Below are positions 1-8,070 of a DNA stretch of 36,620 bases, one piece after another. Within the stretch, counting starts at the first letter, position 1. Every line of letters begins with the position of its first letter. The stretch lies in NCBI GenBank assembly GCA_024641305.1, contig JAHEDI010000033.1, positions 1 through 36,620 of the forward strand. The letters run 5' to 3'. Below the pieces are notes generated by a model, which did not search any database, was not told the DNA's origin, and saw only the letters and a list, made by a program, of their open reading frames with translations. This DNA comes from a bacterium (GTDB taxonomy: Bacteria; Actinomycetota; Acidimicrobiia; Spongiisociales; JAENVV01). The position numbers and the translations under genes are program-made.

Positions 1-97
1 CGCTCGTCCCTACCGTGATCGAATCTCCTTGAAAGTTCCAACCGGATGGCGCGATTCTTCCTAGCATCAGCTCACACATTTTGGAGGAAAACACCTC

Positions 98-457
98 ATG
101 CCAACGTACCGAAGAATCACAGTCGTCATGCTTCTCGTCGTAGTGCTTTCCAATTGTTCTTCGGGAAGTGGCGAGCCAACCGATTCAAACACCAGCAACA
201 ACTCGGGAGCGGCGAGCGTCACGATCGACAATTTCGCCTTCATGCCTGACTCGCTCGAGGTCACTCCCGGCTCAACCGTGACCTGGACGAACGCTCAGGG
301 GTCGCCACACACGGTCACCGCCGACGACGGTCAATTCGCCTCCGACAACATCACAACCGATGGGACGTTTTCGTTCACCTTCCAGACGCCGGGCACGTTT
401 CCATACCATTGTGCGATCCATCCCAATATGAAGGCTTCGATCACGGTCAAGGGCTAA
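98..457 (+). CDS. Cupredoxin (plastocyanin-like) lipoprotein
   Basis: A 119-residue exported copper protein. Residues 4-19 form a hydrophobic export signal ending at Cys20. The residue before the Cys is Asn (LSNC), unusual for a lipobox, so lipidation is likely but not certain. A Ser/Asn/Thr-rich linker (21-40) leads to a single cupredoxin domain. The type I copper ligands are visible as His71 (GSPHTV) and Cys105, His108, Met111 (YHCAIHPNM), the arrangement of plastocyanin/amicyanin-like domains. The start is set by GGAGG at 83-87, 10 nt upstream. Likely role is periplasmic or cell-surface electron transfer or copper handling. The gene stands alone; the next gene is 115 bp away and seems unrelated. 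Confidence 0.88.
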   Translation: MPTYRRITVVMLLVVVLSNCSSGSGEPTDSNTSNNSGAASVTIDNFAFMPDSLEVTPGSTVTWTNAQGSPHTVTADDGQFASDNITTDGTFSFTFQTPGTFPYHCAIHPNMKASITVKG

Positions 458-473
458 CGCGACTCACGAGAGC

Positions 474-511
474 GCTGGAACCCAGGGTTCGTACGCCTGA
501 AAACGGCTCCG
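474..511. repeat. Solitary copy of dispersed palindromic repeat
   Basis: Contains the 13-bp palindrome GAACCCAGGGTTC followed by GTACGCC and GAAAACGG, closely matching the start of the units in the array at 3655-3898. It lies in the intergenic space after the cupredoxin gene. A more diverged relative is at about 32200-32265. Confidence 0.75.
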
Positions 512-572
512 CATCCCCATGAAGACGCCTGTAAGCGTTCTGCCTCTGGCGGACACGTAGCATTGCAGGAAG

Positions 573-1148
573 GTGGACGTGGCGACAGGCCCAGTGGTGG
601 ACAACTCAACCGATCAACAGGATCGTTTCGACGACCTCTTTGAGGCCAACTACGTCGCTATCTTCCGCTACTGCGTTCGGCGATTGGGGTCCGCAGATGC
701 GGAGGATGCGGCCGCCGACGTCTTTGCGGTTGCGTGGCGTCGGTTCCACGAGATTCCTGCCGGGGAGGCCAGCCGGGCGTGGCTCTTTGCGGTTGCCTAC
801 CGGGTCATAGGAAATACATACCGCAGTAGACGCCGGCAGAGAAGTTTGTCCGATCGCCTGAAATCCGACACGGCGGTATTGGTTTCTCGCCCGTGGTTCG
901 AATCCGCTCCAACCCAGCAAGTTCGGTGCCTCTACCGCGCACTATCGAGTCTTGGAGTGGCAGATCAGGAGCTCCTGCGACTCTGGTCATGGGACGGACT
1001 CACGAGATCTGAAATCGCCTACGTACTCGGGATCAACGAGAACGCCGTCGACCAGCGACTCCACCGGGCTCGAACCCGACTCCGGACACGCTTCGATCGG
1101 CTGAGCGGTTCATCGACCCAACAGGAAGCCGAGGAGGCCTCGACATGA
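573..1148 (+). CDS. ECF-type RNA polymerase sigma factor
   Basis: A 191-residue sigma-70 family protein of extracytoplasmic-function size. Region 2 lies at about 20-95 (FDDLFEANYVAIFRYCVRR, then AEDAAADVFAVAWRR and AWLFAVAYRVIGN). Region 4 lies at about 120-175 (LGVADQELLRLWSWDGL, then SEIAYVLGINENAVDQRLHR, a helix-turn-helix). Region 3 is absent, as usual for ECF factors. The start may be GTG at 573 or GTG at 579; AGGAAGG at 567-573 suits 579 better. Its stop overlaps the start of the next gene (ATGA), so the two are translationally coupled and the partner is the probable regulator. The partner lacks a recognisable zinc-binding anti-sigma domain. Confidence 0.9.
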   Translation: MDVATGPVVDNSTDQQDRFDDLFEANYVAIFRYCVRRLGSADAEDAAADVFAVAWRRFHEIPAGEASRAWLFAVAYRVIGNTYRSRRRQRSLSDRLKSDTAVLVSRPWFESAPTQQVRCLYRALSSLGVADQELLRLWSWDGLTRSEIAYVLGINENAVDQRLHRARTRLRTRFDRLSGSSTQQEAEEAST

Positions 1149-2986
1149 CGGACCTTATGGACTTGAACGATCCTGCTGCAGAATCCAACACCGACAGGGC
1201 ACGACTCCGGGCGATGGTTGATGATCGGATTGGCGGGTTCGAACGACCCATGCCTATTCCGGCTCAAGCCAAACGCCCCTGGCTGCTGGCTCTGGCTGGA
1301 TTTGCAGTGATAGTCATCGCCGTTGCGATTCCAGCATTCCTCGTGGACGAACCAGGTGACCTACCGATTGGAAACGAGTTCATCGAGCTCCCAGGCGTCG
1401 AGCGTATGGTGCCGTTGGCCTCCGGGGGGGTGCAGACCGGCGCCGTCGATGGGGACACCATCTGGATTGTCACCGCCCTGCAGAACAAACTCCAGAAGAT
1501 TTCAGCCCAATCTGGTGAAGTCCTGGCGATCTACGACATCGGCGCTCATGTGGAGGGGGTCCGCTCGGACTCCGGCTACCTGTGGTTGATGAGCTACGAC
1601 AACGAAGGCGAGGTTCTCCGGTTCAATCCGACCAGCGGGCAGGTTGACAGGACCATTGCGCTCGGAGGGCTGCCGGCGGGGGCCGCCTGGTTCGGCGACA
1701 GCCTGTGGGTGAGTACCGACCGGTCCGAGCTCTTTCAGATATCTCCGGAAGGCGAGATTCTTTCCAGCCAAACGGGCCAGGTGAAGGGCACCGGCTTCGG
1801 TTTTCTCTGGGTGAACGATCCTTCCACCAATCTCATCTCGAGTTTGTCGACCGACGGAGTACTCGGGGAAGTAGTCATTCCAACCGATGGTGTCGTCACA
1901 CCAACCGGGACGGACATCCGCGAAGTAACCGAAGCGTCGGGCTACCTGTGGCTGACGCTGGCTGGTTCCAGCCCGAGCGCCGTTGTCCGTTTTGACCTTG
2001 AAACCTTATCGCTGCAACCCCTCGCCGTTGCCACCGAGCCATGGGCTGCGACCGAATTTGGCGGATACCTCTGGATGACGTCTCGGTTCGACAACCTCCT
2101 GGTGCGAGTGGATCCAACGAGTGGCGATGTCCGCCGTTACCCGTTGCCAGGCAAACCTGGAGCCATTCTCGTTGCCGACGGGGCTCTGTGGGTGGCCCTG
2201 TATCAACCGGGTTCCCTCCTCCGCTTGGACATCACCTCTGATCTCATCGAAACGGCCGAGCCCGTCACATACGGTGGGACCGATGGCCATCACCTCATCT
2301 GCACCGGCGGAGATCCAACCACGACCGCAAGTCCGACGGTCATCCTGGAGCCGGAGGCCTGGATGAACTACGGATCGTGGTCACTGGTCCAAGCTCTCGT
2401 TTCGGAGGAAGGGTACCGGGTGTGCGCGGATGGCTATCTCGACGGCGACCCTCGTCCCGAACAGCGCTCCGCCGACCTGGCGAGAGACCTCGCGGGCCAG
2501 GGCATCGCTGGTCCCTACCTTCTGGTCGGCTTTGGAGACGGCGTGCACACCGTCCGCCTCTTTGCGAACGGACGATCCGACATCATCGGCGTCGTTTTGG
2601 TCGACCCGACCCCACTTGGGTTCCAAACGTTCTATGACTCGCGATTATTCGAAATAGGCGTCGAAGGTGGTCACCCACCATGGCTCGACCTTCCAGTAGA
2701 TGTGTCAACGTCTCTCGAAGACTTCGGCACCATACCGCTGGTTGTGATCGGACAGGACCCCCGAGCAACGTACCTATCGGACCAATTCATGGCGTTCGTT
2801 GGCGAGGACAACGCCAGGTCGATCAACGATTATTGGCAAGATGGTCTGGCATTCTATGGGGGTCTGTCGAGCGACTCGCGAGCAATGACGGCCCTGGGAA
2901 CCGGTTCTTCCGGGATCATTTGGTCCCATCCGGAAATCGTCGTGAGGCAGGTGCTCGGTTTGTTGGATCGAACCACCGTCAAGTAG
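1145..2986 (+). CDS. Membrane-anchored beta-propeller with degenerate alpha/beta-hydrolase domain, putative sigma regulator
   Basis: A 613-residue protein. Residues 1-45 are predicted cytoplasmic and 46-67 form one membrane helix. An outside propeller at about 75-375 has seven recurring [YSFAT][LI]W[LVM] strands near residues 105, 145, 187, 220, 267, 308 and 347, like Vgb/NHL propellers. Residues 376-613 resemble an alpha/beta hydrolase (PYLLVGF, then VVLVDPTP, and a C-terminal SHPEIV helix start). The nucleophile elbow that should read GxSxG is GFGDG (462-466), and the usual SGH motif near the end is SGII, so Ser and His are both missing. The hydrolase half is probably a binding module. ATGA overlap with the ECF sigma gene suggests it senses outside and controls sigma through its short N-terminal tail. 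That role is inferred. Confidence 0.72.
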   Translation: MTDLMDLNDPAAESNTDRARLRAMVDDRIGGFERPMPIPAQAKRPWLLALAGFAVIVIAVAIPAFLVDEPGDLPIGNEFIELPGVERMVPLASGGVQTGAVDGDTIWIVTALQNKLQKISAQSGEVLAIYDIGAHVEGVRSDSGYLWLMSYDNEGEVLRFNPTSGQVDRTIALGGLPAGAAWFGDSLWVSTDRSELFQISPEGEILSSQTGQVKGTGFGFLWVNDPSTNLISSLSTDGVLGEVVIPTDGVVTPTGTDIREVTEASGYLWLTLAGSSPSAVVRFDLETLSLQPLAVATEPWAATEFGGYLWMTSRFDNLLVRVDPTSGDVRRYPLPGKPGAILVADGALWVALYQPGSLLRLDITSDLIETAEPVTYGGTDGHHLICTGGDPTTTASPTVILEPEAWMNYGSWSLVQALVSEEGYRVCADGYLDGDPRPEQRSADLARDLAGQGIAGPYLLVGFGDGVHTVRLFANGRSDIIGVVLVDPTPLGFQTFYDSRLFEIGVEGGHPPWLDLPVDVSTSLEDFGTIPLVVIGQDPRATYLSDQFMAFVGEDNARSINDYWQDGLAFYGGLSSDSRAMTALGTGSSGIIWSHPEIVVRQVLGLLDRTTVK

Positions 2987-3002
2987 CCGCCGCAGGTTTC
3001 CT

Positions 3003-3030
3003 TGAGACCTGAGCTCTCAGCGAGGTCTCA
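3003..3030. other. Inverted repeat TGAGACCT / AGGTCTCA
   Basis: An 8-bp perfect inverted repeat with a 12-nt spacer, 16 nt after the propeller-hydrolase gene. No T-run follows, so it may be a weak terminator or part of the regulatory region of the next gene, with which it overlaps. Confidence 0.45.
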
Positions 3031-3050
3031 GGTTCTCTCAGGCTCCTCAC
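3016..3050 (+). promoter_or_regulatory. Helically phased CTCAG direct repeats
   Basis: CTCAG occurs at 3016-3020, 3027-3031 and 3037-3041, followed by CTCAC at 3046-3050, so the spacing is 11, 10 and 9 bp. Phased direct repeats about one helical turn apart are typical binding sites of OmpR/PhoB-family response regulators. The block lies about 70 bp upstream of the small secreted protein gene at 3121. The regulator is unknown. Confidence 0.45.
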
Positions 3051-3120
3051 AGGTACCAACCGGCATGATGCCCTCATACCGGTCGACACTGAACCGGGCC
3101 CTAGACCAGGAGAACCTTCG

Positions 3121-3570
3121 ATGACAACCGTTCCAAAGACCAGAAAACGCATCTACTCACTCGCCGCCGCCATCGGCCTGGCAATGGCCTCGATGGCTGC
3201 GGTCGCTTCGGCCAGCACACCCACTCCGGTTGCTCCCGCCAGCGTGTCGGTGACGAAGGTCCCCGCGGTGACGGACTCGACCGAAACCACGGCCGAGGTC
3301 GAGACCCCGGGTGACGAAGCCGACGGAATCGATCACCAATTCGAGGGAGAAGAGATTGGCAACAATGGCGACGGCGTAGCCGACGTAAACGAAGCCAACG
3401 AGGTGGAATCGATCAAAGCCGAATCTGATTCGACTGAAACCGAGTCGGTTTCCGACGAAGCCATCGACGGAGTCGATCACCAATTCGAAGGCGAAGAAAC
3501 GGGCAACAACGGTGACGGCGTAGCCGACGCAGACGATGCCAGCGAAGCTGCTGAGACGACCAACGGCTAA
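3121..3570 (+). CDS. Small acidic secreted protein with duplicated DHQFEGEE/NNGDGVAD module
   Basis: A 149-residue protein of unknown function. Residues 1-32 form a Sec signal (basic start, hydrophobic core, ASAS cleavage region), followed by a Thr/Val/Pro-rich linker. Two near-identical modules (about 70-92 and 117-139) each read D-G-[IV]-D-H-Q-F-E-G-E-E-[IT]-G-N-N-G-D-G-V-A, then an acidic tail. The NNGDGxAD core resembles calcium-binding loops of dockerin or thrombospondin type 3 repeats, so metal binding is a reasonable guess. No cysteines, membrane anchor or LPxTG is visible. GGAG lies near 3109-3112, upstream of the ATG. A strong terminator follows, so it is probably transcribed alone. 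Confidence 0.75.
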   Translation: MTTVPKTRKRIYSLAAAIGLAMASMAAVASASTPTPVAPASVSVTKVPAVTDSTETTAEVETPGDEADGIDHQFEGEEIGNNGDGVADVNEANEVESIKAESDSTETESVSDEAIDGVDHQFEGEETGNNGDGVADADDASEAAETTNG

Positions 3571-3593
3571 CCCCAATCTCCCAGCAATAGTGA

Positions 3594-3622
3594 AAGGGCC
3601 GGACCCGATGGGTCCGGCCCTT
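3594..3622 (+). terminator. Rho-independent-type hairpin
   Basis: A perfect 13-bp stem (AAGGGCCGGACCC paired with GGGTCCGGCCCTT) around a GAT loop, 23 bp after the stop codon of the secreted protein. The downstream tail (GGTTATT) is only weakly T-rich. Confidence 0.85.
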
Positions 3623-3654
3623 GGTTATTCCCTACGAACAACCCGCCATGATTG

Positions 3655-3898
3655 CTGGAACCCAGGGTTTAACCCAGGGTTCGTACCCCCCCGAAAACGG
3701 GCGCTGGAGCCCCGAGAACGATGCCGGCCGAGTACTGGAACCCAGGGTTCCTACCCCCCGAAAACGAGCGCTGGAGCCCCGAGAACGATGTCGGCCGAGC
3801 ACTAGAACCCAGCGTTCAACCCAGGGTTCGTACACCCGAAAACGGGCGCTGGGGCCCCGAGAACGATGCCGGCCGAACACTGGAACCCAGGGTTCCAG
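3655..3898. repeat. Tandem array of dispersed palindromic repeat (three units plus a partial)
   Basis: Units start at 3655 (80 bp), 3735 (67 bp) and 3802 (78 bp), with a partial fourth at 3880. Each begins with CTGGAACCCAGGGTTC, whose core is a 13-bp palindrome. Units 1 and 3 carry it twice. A CCCGAAAACGGG palindrome and a conserved segment ending GCCGGCCGA follow. Unit 2 is the shortest because it has only one copy of the first palindrome. The stop codon and last ~27 codons of the EAL gene lie inside the array. Related single elements are at 474-511 and about 32200-32265. Confidence 0.9.
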
Positions 3899-4730
3899 CC
3901 ATCACCGGAAGAGGTCCCGGCCGGGCGAGGTAGAACCCTTGCCCGTAGGCCACGGAGAGTTCCACCAGGGTCACAAGCTCAGCCATCGTTTCAATACCCT
4001 CGGCCACCACCTCAGACTGAGTCGCCTTCGACAGGGCTACGAGGGCCGCCACCATCGCCTGTCGATTCGGATCGGCATCGACGCCGCGCACGACATCAAG
4101 ATCCAATTTGATGGAGTCGTGAGGAAGAAGCACCAGATGTTTCAGGCTTGCCATGCCTGCCCCAACATCATCGATTGAAATTTGCAACCCTCGGCGACGA
4201 AGCTGAGCGAGGGTCGCTCGGAAGCGCTCGTAATCTTCGATCACGGCCTCTTCCGAAATCTCGAGCCGGATACGGCCCGAAGTCAAGCGGGTCAGGATAT
4301 TGGAAAACGGTAGTGACTCCACGACCTCGGGCGACACGTTGACGGTGAGGTAACAGCGAGAGGGGACGTCCCGCAGGCTCTCGACCGCCGCCCGGATCGC
4401 CGCCAGTTCGAGTTCTACACCCAGGCCCATCTGCCGGGCGGTACGAAACCAAACATCGGTAGAAACCGGCGAATCAAACCGAGCCAGAGCCTCGTACCCC
4501 ACCGGCGACTTATCCCCTACGAGCCAGTTTCCCAGTTGAAAGATGGGCTGGAACTGCATTCTCAGACCAGATCCTCCGATGGCAGCCCGGATCGACGAGC
4601 TCAGATCGGGCGAAATAGACTCGTCTGGTGGAATGGGCTCGTCTGGTGGAATGGACTCGTCGGACGCTCCGGCCGGACGGACCGACCCCCCGTCTTGCGA
4701 CGCTACGGGTTCATGGTCAAAGTCGTTCAC
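3816..4730 (-). CDS. EAL-domain cyclic-di-GMP phosphodiesterase-like protein with repeat-derived tail
   Basis: A 304-residue protein, apparently soluble. Residues 1-45 are a low-complexity Pro/Asp/Ser linker with three PPDE-like repeats. An EAL domain spans about 50-275. Catalytic positions look kept: EAL at 80-82, Asn131, Glu157, Asp187-Asp188, Lys208, Glu244 and Gln264. The usual DDFGTG loop reads DDVGAG, so activity may be altered. There is no GGDEF domain. The domain ends with GQGFYLARPGPLP; the remaining ~27 residues (278-304) are encoded entirely by the repeat array, so the original stop was probably overwritten. It lies 105 bp downstream of the histidine kinase gene in the same direction and may be co-transcribed with it. 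Confidence 0.88.
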   Translation of the reverse strand: MNDFDHEPVASQDGGSVRPAGASDESIPPDEPIPPDESISPDLSSSIRAAIGGSGLRMQFQPIFQLGNWLVGDKSPVGYEALARFDSPVSTDVWFRTARQMGLGVELELAAIRAAVESLRDVPSRCYLTVNVSPEVVESLPFSNILTRLTSGRIRLEISEEAVIEDYERFRATLAQLRRRGLQISIDDVGAGMASLKHLVLLPHDSIKLDLDVVRGVDADPNRQAMVAALVALSKATQSEVVAEGIETMAELVTLVELSVAYGQGFYLARPGPLPVMAGTLGSSVRPASFSGPQRPFSGVRTLG

Positions 4731-4835
4731 TGACGCCCCTCATCTTGTCCGATCCAATCGCCGATCGGCCGCCAATGGGCCGCCTCACTACGACATGATC
4801 GGACATAATGAAACAGAGCTTGACAAGAACCTTGG

Positions 4836-7250
4836 CTATGAAACCGCGCCGGCCTCGGATACCTCGGCCCGCGGGGCGGGCAGGACCAGGCGAAAGACGT
4901 TGTAATTGCCGACGCGACCAGCAGTCACGTCGCCTCCCTGAGCTCTGGCGAGCGCCCGGGATACCGTGAGTCCGAGACCGATCGACCCGGGGACCGAGGC
5001 CGGCCCACGCAGCTTTTGATATGGCTCGAAGATCCGATTGGCGTCACCCGGCGGAAAGGGAGGTCCGTTGTCACTGACGTCCACGTACACCCCAGCGTCG
5101 TAGTGGCCGATGTCAATCGAGACCTCGCGACCACCATAACGAAGCGCATTGGTCACCAGGTTCCTGACGATCTGTCGGACTCGTGACGCATCCGCCTGAG
5201 CGACCACCGGCACGTCCGGCTCTTCGACTCGCAAACCGTGGTTGGGGAGAAGGCGAAGAACGGCCGCAACCTCGGCTGCCAGATCCAAGCTTCTCGAAAC
5301 GACCTGAACTTCCCCGATTTCTGACCTGGCGATGACGAGAATGTCCTCGATAAGGTGGGACATCTCTACGCCGTTCTGGGCGATCAGGCTGACGAACTCT
5401 CGTCGCTCAGGGTCGGACAATTCGGTGTTGTCCCTCAGTTCCTGTGAGAAGCCAACCACCGCCGTCAGTGGGGTTCGCAGCTCGTGAGCGACCGACGCCA
5501 GAAAACGGTCCTTTGAAGCCAACAAGTCCTCGAGTCGGCGTTGGGCCTCTGTGAGGCCGGTGACATCGTTGATCGTCAGCATCACCTGCGAGTAGTCGAG
5601 TCCGTAATCCATTTGTACCGGCTGCCACCGGAGGTCGAGGTGAAGCTGGCGACCGTCGGCGGTGATCGGCGACACAAGCATCGATGCAAGTTCGGCACCG
5701 TCCCAGATCGCCAGCAGATTCGCAATGAAGCTCTCCCGTGCCTCGTCGGATAAAAGGTCGCGAAGGTCGTGATCGTCCAAATCCGAGCCAAGCTGTTTGT
5801 TCAACTCGTGCGCCGCAGGGTTGGCATCCGTAACGTATATACGGCCAACGAGATCCGCCAGGACGTCCGGATCTTCAAGCAGCGAACGAAGGTCGGTAAC
5901 TCCGGCCCCCCGGTACTCATCGAGGCGCTGCTTGGCCTCAGAGAAGTCCTCCCGCTGGATGGCAATCGGTGCGGACTGGAAAAGATGTCGATATCGATCC
6001 TCGCTGGCGATCAGGGCGTACTCGGCTGATCGGCGAGCCGTGACATCGTCGATGACCCCCACAAAGTACGATTCGGTCTCGTCATGAAAAGCGGTCATTT
6101 GAACCCGGGACCAACGTTCCTCGTTGTTCCTCATCAGGGGGAACTCGCCCTCGACGACCCCACCGGAGTTCATCAGGCTCTTTGAGACTTCCTCAACCGC
6201 CCTGAGATCGTCCGGGCGGACAAAATCAGCGATCCTCCGGCCGGACATGTCCGCATCAGGATCGAGGCCGACAATACGTTTCAAAGCACGATTGACCGAC
6301 ACGATTTCACCGTGAGAATCCGCAACAAGAATCCCGACGCCGGCATGTTGAAAAGTGGCTTCGTAGCGAGCCTCGGCCAATGCCAAGTCACTGAGTGCTT
6401 TCTCGCGCTCAGCACGCAGCGCCTCGGGGCGCCCTAACAGTTGAAAGAGACCGGCGCCTGCGAGGAGTGCGATCAATGCCCCCGAAACCCACAGAGTGTC
6501 CGTGGTCGGCGCAGAAGTCGGCCATCCGTCATCGGGCCGCATCGCCAGAATCCAGGTGGTCGCGGTCGCCCCAATTTGGAGACTCCGGGTAACCGGATCC
6601 CCGTCAAAGGCCGCGGCAGAGCCCGCAATGATGTTCGATTCGCCAAGACGCTTCACCCCGGATACGACCGAGCTTGAGGATCGGTCCAGGCCGACCTCGG
6701 CGGAAATGGCAGGCCAGTCAAGAACGATGGCTGCAAACCCCCAGAACGCCCCGTCGGGTTTGTATACCGCCCGGCGCACGATCAAACCGGAACCACCCTG
6801 GACGAGATCGACCGGGCCTTGGATCACCGTGTCGCCCGAGACCATGGCTGGCTCGAGAAGCGCTTTTCGATCCGGATCTGCCATCAGGTCAAGTCCCAGC
6901 GCAGCCTCATTGCCTTCCAGTGGAAACACGTATTCGAGGATCGAGTTCGGCCCGAGTTGGACGGACCGGATCTTTGGAGCCACCTCCATCAGGGCGGCCG
7001 CAAATACCGGAAAGTTCGAGGCCAGTTGTTCGGGATCACCCCCACTGAGTTCAACGATGGCTGACAGCGTCTCGACCGACGCAGACTCTCGAACCACCGC
7101 GTCACTCAGCCTCCTGGCCAGTGCGTCGGCGTTGGCCGCAACTTCGGCGCGAACTTGTGCAGTGTTGGCCGAACGGGCGCCGTAATCCACAAACGCTGTG
7201 AGCGAAAGAATTACCAATGCAGTGACGATGGCGGCAACGCTGCGCTTCAT
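4836..7250 (-). CDS. CHASE-PAS-PAS hybrid-less sensor histidine kinase
   Basis: An 804-residue membrane kinase. A first membrane helix is at about 5-24, an extracytoplasmic CHASE-like sensor at about 40-235 (including RSVQLGP, YVFPLEGN and GPVDLVQGG), and a second helix at about 252-272. A short coil leads to PAS 1 (about 292-405) and a second PAS-like region (about 415-565). HisKA holds the phospho-accepting His589 in SVAHELRTPL. The ATPase domain shows an N box (RNLVTNALRYGG, Asn697/Asn701), G1 at Asp727 (DNGPP) and G2 GSIGLGL at 755-761. There is no receiver domain and no response regulator in the window. CHASE domains bind small ligands in known receptors; the ligand here is unknown. The adjacent EAL gene may be a downstream output. 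Confidence 0.93.
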   Translation of the reverse strand: MKRSVAAIVTALVILSLTAFVDYGARSANTAQVRAEVAANADALARRLSDAVVRESASVETLSAIVELSGGDPEQLASNFPVFAAALMEVAPKIRSVQLGPNSILEYVFPLEGNEAALGLDLMADPDRKALLEPAMVSGDTVIQGPVDLVQGGSGLIVRRAVYKPDGAFWGFAAIVLDWPAISAEVGLDRSSSSVVSGVKRLGESNIIAGSAAAFDGDPVTRSLQIGATATTWILAMRPDDGWPTSAPTTDTLWVSGALIALLAGAGLFQLLGRPEALRAEREKALSDLALAEARYEATFQHAGVGILVADSHGEIVSVNRALKRIVGLDPDADMSGRRIADFVRPDDLRAVEEVSKSLMNSGGVVEGEFPLMRNNEERWSRVQMTAFHDETESYFVGVIDDVTARRSAEYALIASEDRYRHLFQSAPIAIQREDFSEAKQRLDEYRGAGVTDLRSLLEDPDVLADLVGRIYVTDANPAAHELNKQLGSDLDDHDLRDLLSDEARESFIANLLAIWDGAELASMLVSPITADGRQLHLDLRWQPVQMDYGLDYSQVMLTINDVTGLTEAQRRLEDLLASKDRFLASVAHELRTPLTAVVGFSQELRDNTELSDPERREFVSLIAQNGVEMSHLIEDILVIARSEIGEVQVVSRSLDLAAEVAAVLRLLPNHGLRVEEPDVPVVAQADASRVRQIVRNLVTNALRYGGREVSIDIGHYDAGVYVDVSDNGPPFPPGDANRIFEPYQKLRGPASVPGSIGLGLTVSRALARAQGGDVTAGRVGNYNVFRLVLPAPRAEVSEAGAVS

Positions 7251-7347
7251 GTGACTCCGCTAGACACGGGCATGGTAGGTGGGGTCGATGAGATCGAGCG
7301 ACCTTTGACCCGACAGAACGAGGCCCAGATTCGTGTGCAGATCTTGT

Positions 7348-8064
7348 TTAACGCGCCACTTCGGGCCGAATATCCCGAAGGAAAGCGAGTATCCACTCAC
7401 CGACTTGACCTCCGTCAGTAACACCTCCCAGGCTCCCGATGCCTGCTTCCGATTCCTCGGCCCCGATGAGATGGACGCGCCGCTCGATCAGCAGCCGTTC
7501 GTAGCCAGCGTCATACTCGGGGTGATCCTGAATACTCAGCATGTGTTCTCCGACCCGCAAGGCCGGGATCTGCGCCGTGGATCCGCTCGCTATGGGCACT
7601 GCGCCCGGTGGCAAATCGAACACCACATCACGATGCATTGCATGAAGACGGACCGTGGCACCCGTGAACCACGGTTGTGATTCCATGTCCATTGTTTGCA
7701 CACCGACCTTCCAAAGGCCTGCCGGACCGACTCGGCCGCCCAGAGCTTCGGCGATCGCCTGATGCCCGAAGCAGATCCCGACAGTCCTGGCCCGCGCCTC
7801 GTCTAGCTCTCTGATGAACTCGAGTAGATCGGCAATCCACGGCTCGCCGTCGTACACCGAGAATCGAGAACCGGTTATGACCCACCCATCACACTCATCA
7901 GTCGATCGGGGAAGCTCGCCGACAAACGAACGGTACGAGCGGATCTCGACGGTCGGGTCGGCGGCCCGGATAAACCGGGTGTAGAGGTCGTCAAGGTCGC
8001 CTCCCGTCAATCGTCGAAGCGACTCATCGACCTCATCGCACAGAAGTAGTCCGATAGAAGTCAT
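7348..8064 (-). CDS. Class I glutamine amidotransferase-like gamma-glutamyl hydrolase
   Basis: A 238-residue class I GATase fold. The nucleophile Cys98 sits in GICFGHQ, with His181 and Glu183 in QDHPEY, so the triad is complete. No synthase domain is attached, which fits a stand-alone hydrolase. Its start lies 6 nt after the aldehyde dehydrogenase stop, so it is the last gene of the leftward operon with a gamma-glutamyl ligase. In the Puu polyamine pathway and in isopropylamine degradation a hydrolase finally releases glutamate from the gamma-glutamyl product. By analogy this enzyme would release the amine-derived acid and glutamate. The exact substrate is inferred from context. Confidence 0.85.
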   Translation of the reverse strand: MTSIGLLLCDEVDESLRRLTGGDLDDLYTRFIRAADPTVEIRSYRSFVGELPRSTDECDGWVITGSRFSVYDGEPWIADLLEFIRELDEARARTVGICFGHQAIAEALGGRVGPAGLWKVGVQTMDMESQPWFTGATVRLHAMHRDVVFDLPPGAVPIASGSTAQIPALRVGEHMLSIQDHPEYDAGYERLLIERRVHLIGAEESEAGIGSLGGVTDGGQVGEWILAFLRDIRPEVAR

Positions 8065-8070
8065 GCTGGT

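Noticed and set aside
46-249. 67-codon frame overlapping the cupredoxin start
   Set aside because: It lies in another frame over a gene with clear ribosome-binding site and copper ligands.
3655-3898. CRISPR-like array
   Set aside because: Units are adjacent with no unique spacers, differ in length and run into a gene; palindrome structure fits a dispersed repeat.
3621-4178. 185-codon plus-strand frame over the repeat array and EAL gene
   Set aside because: It is antisense to the EAL domain and made of repeat sequence; no plausible protein features.
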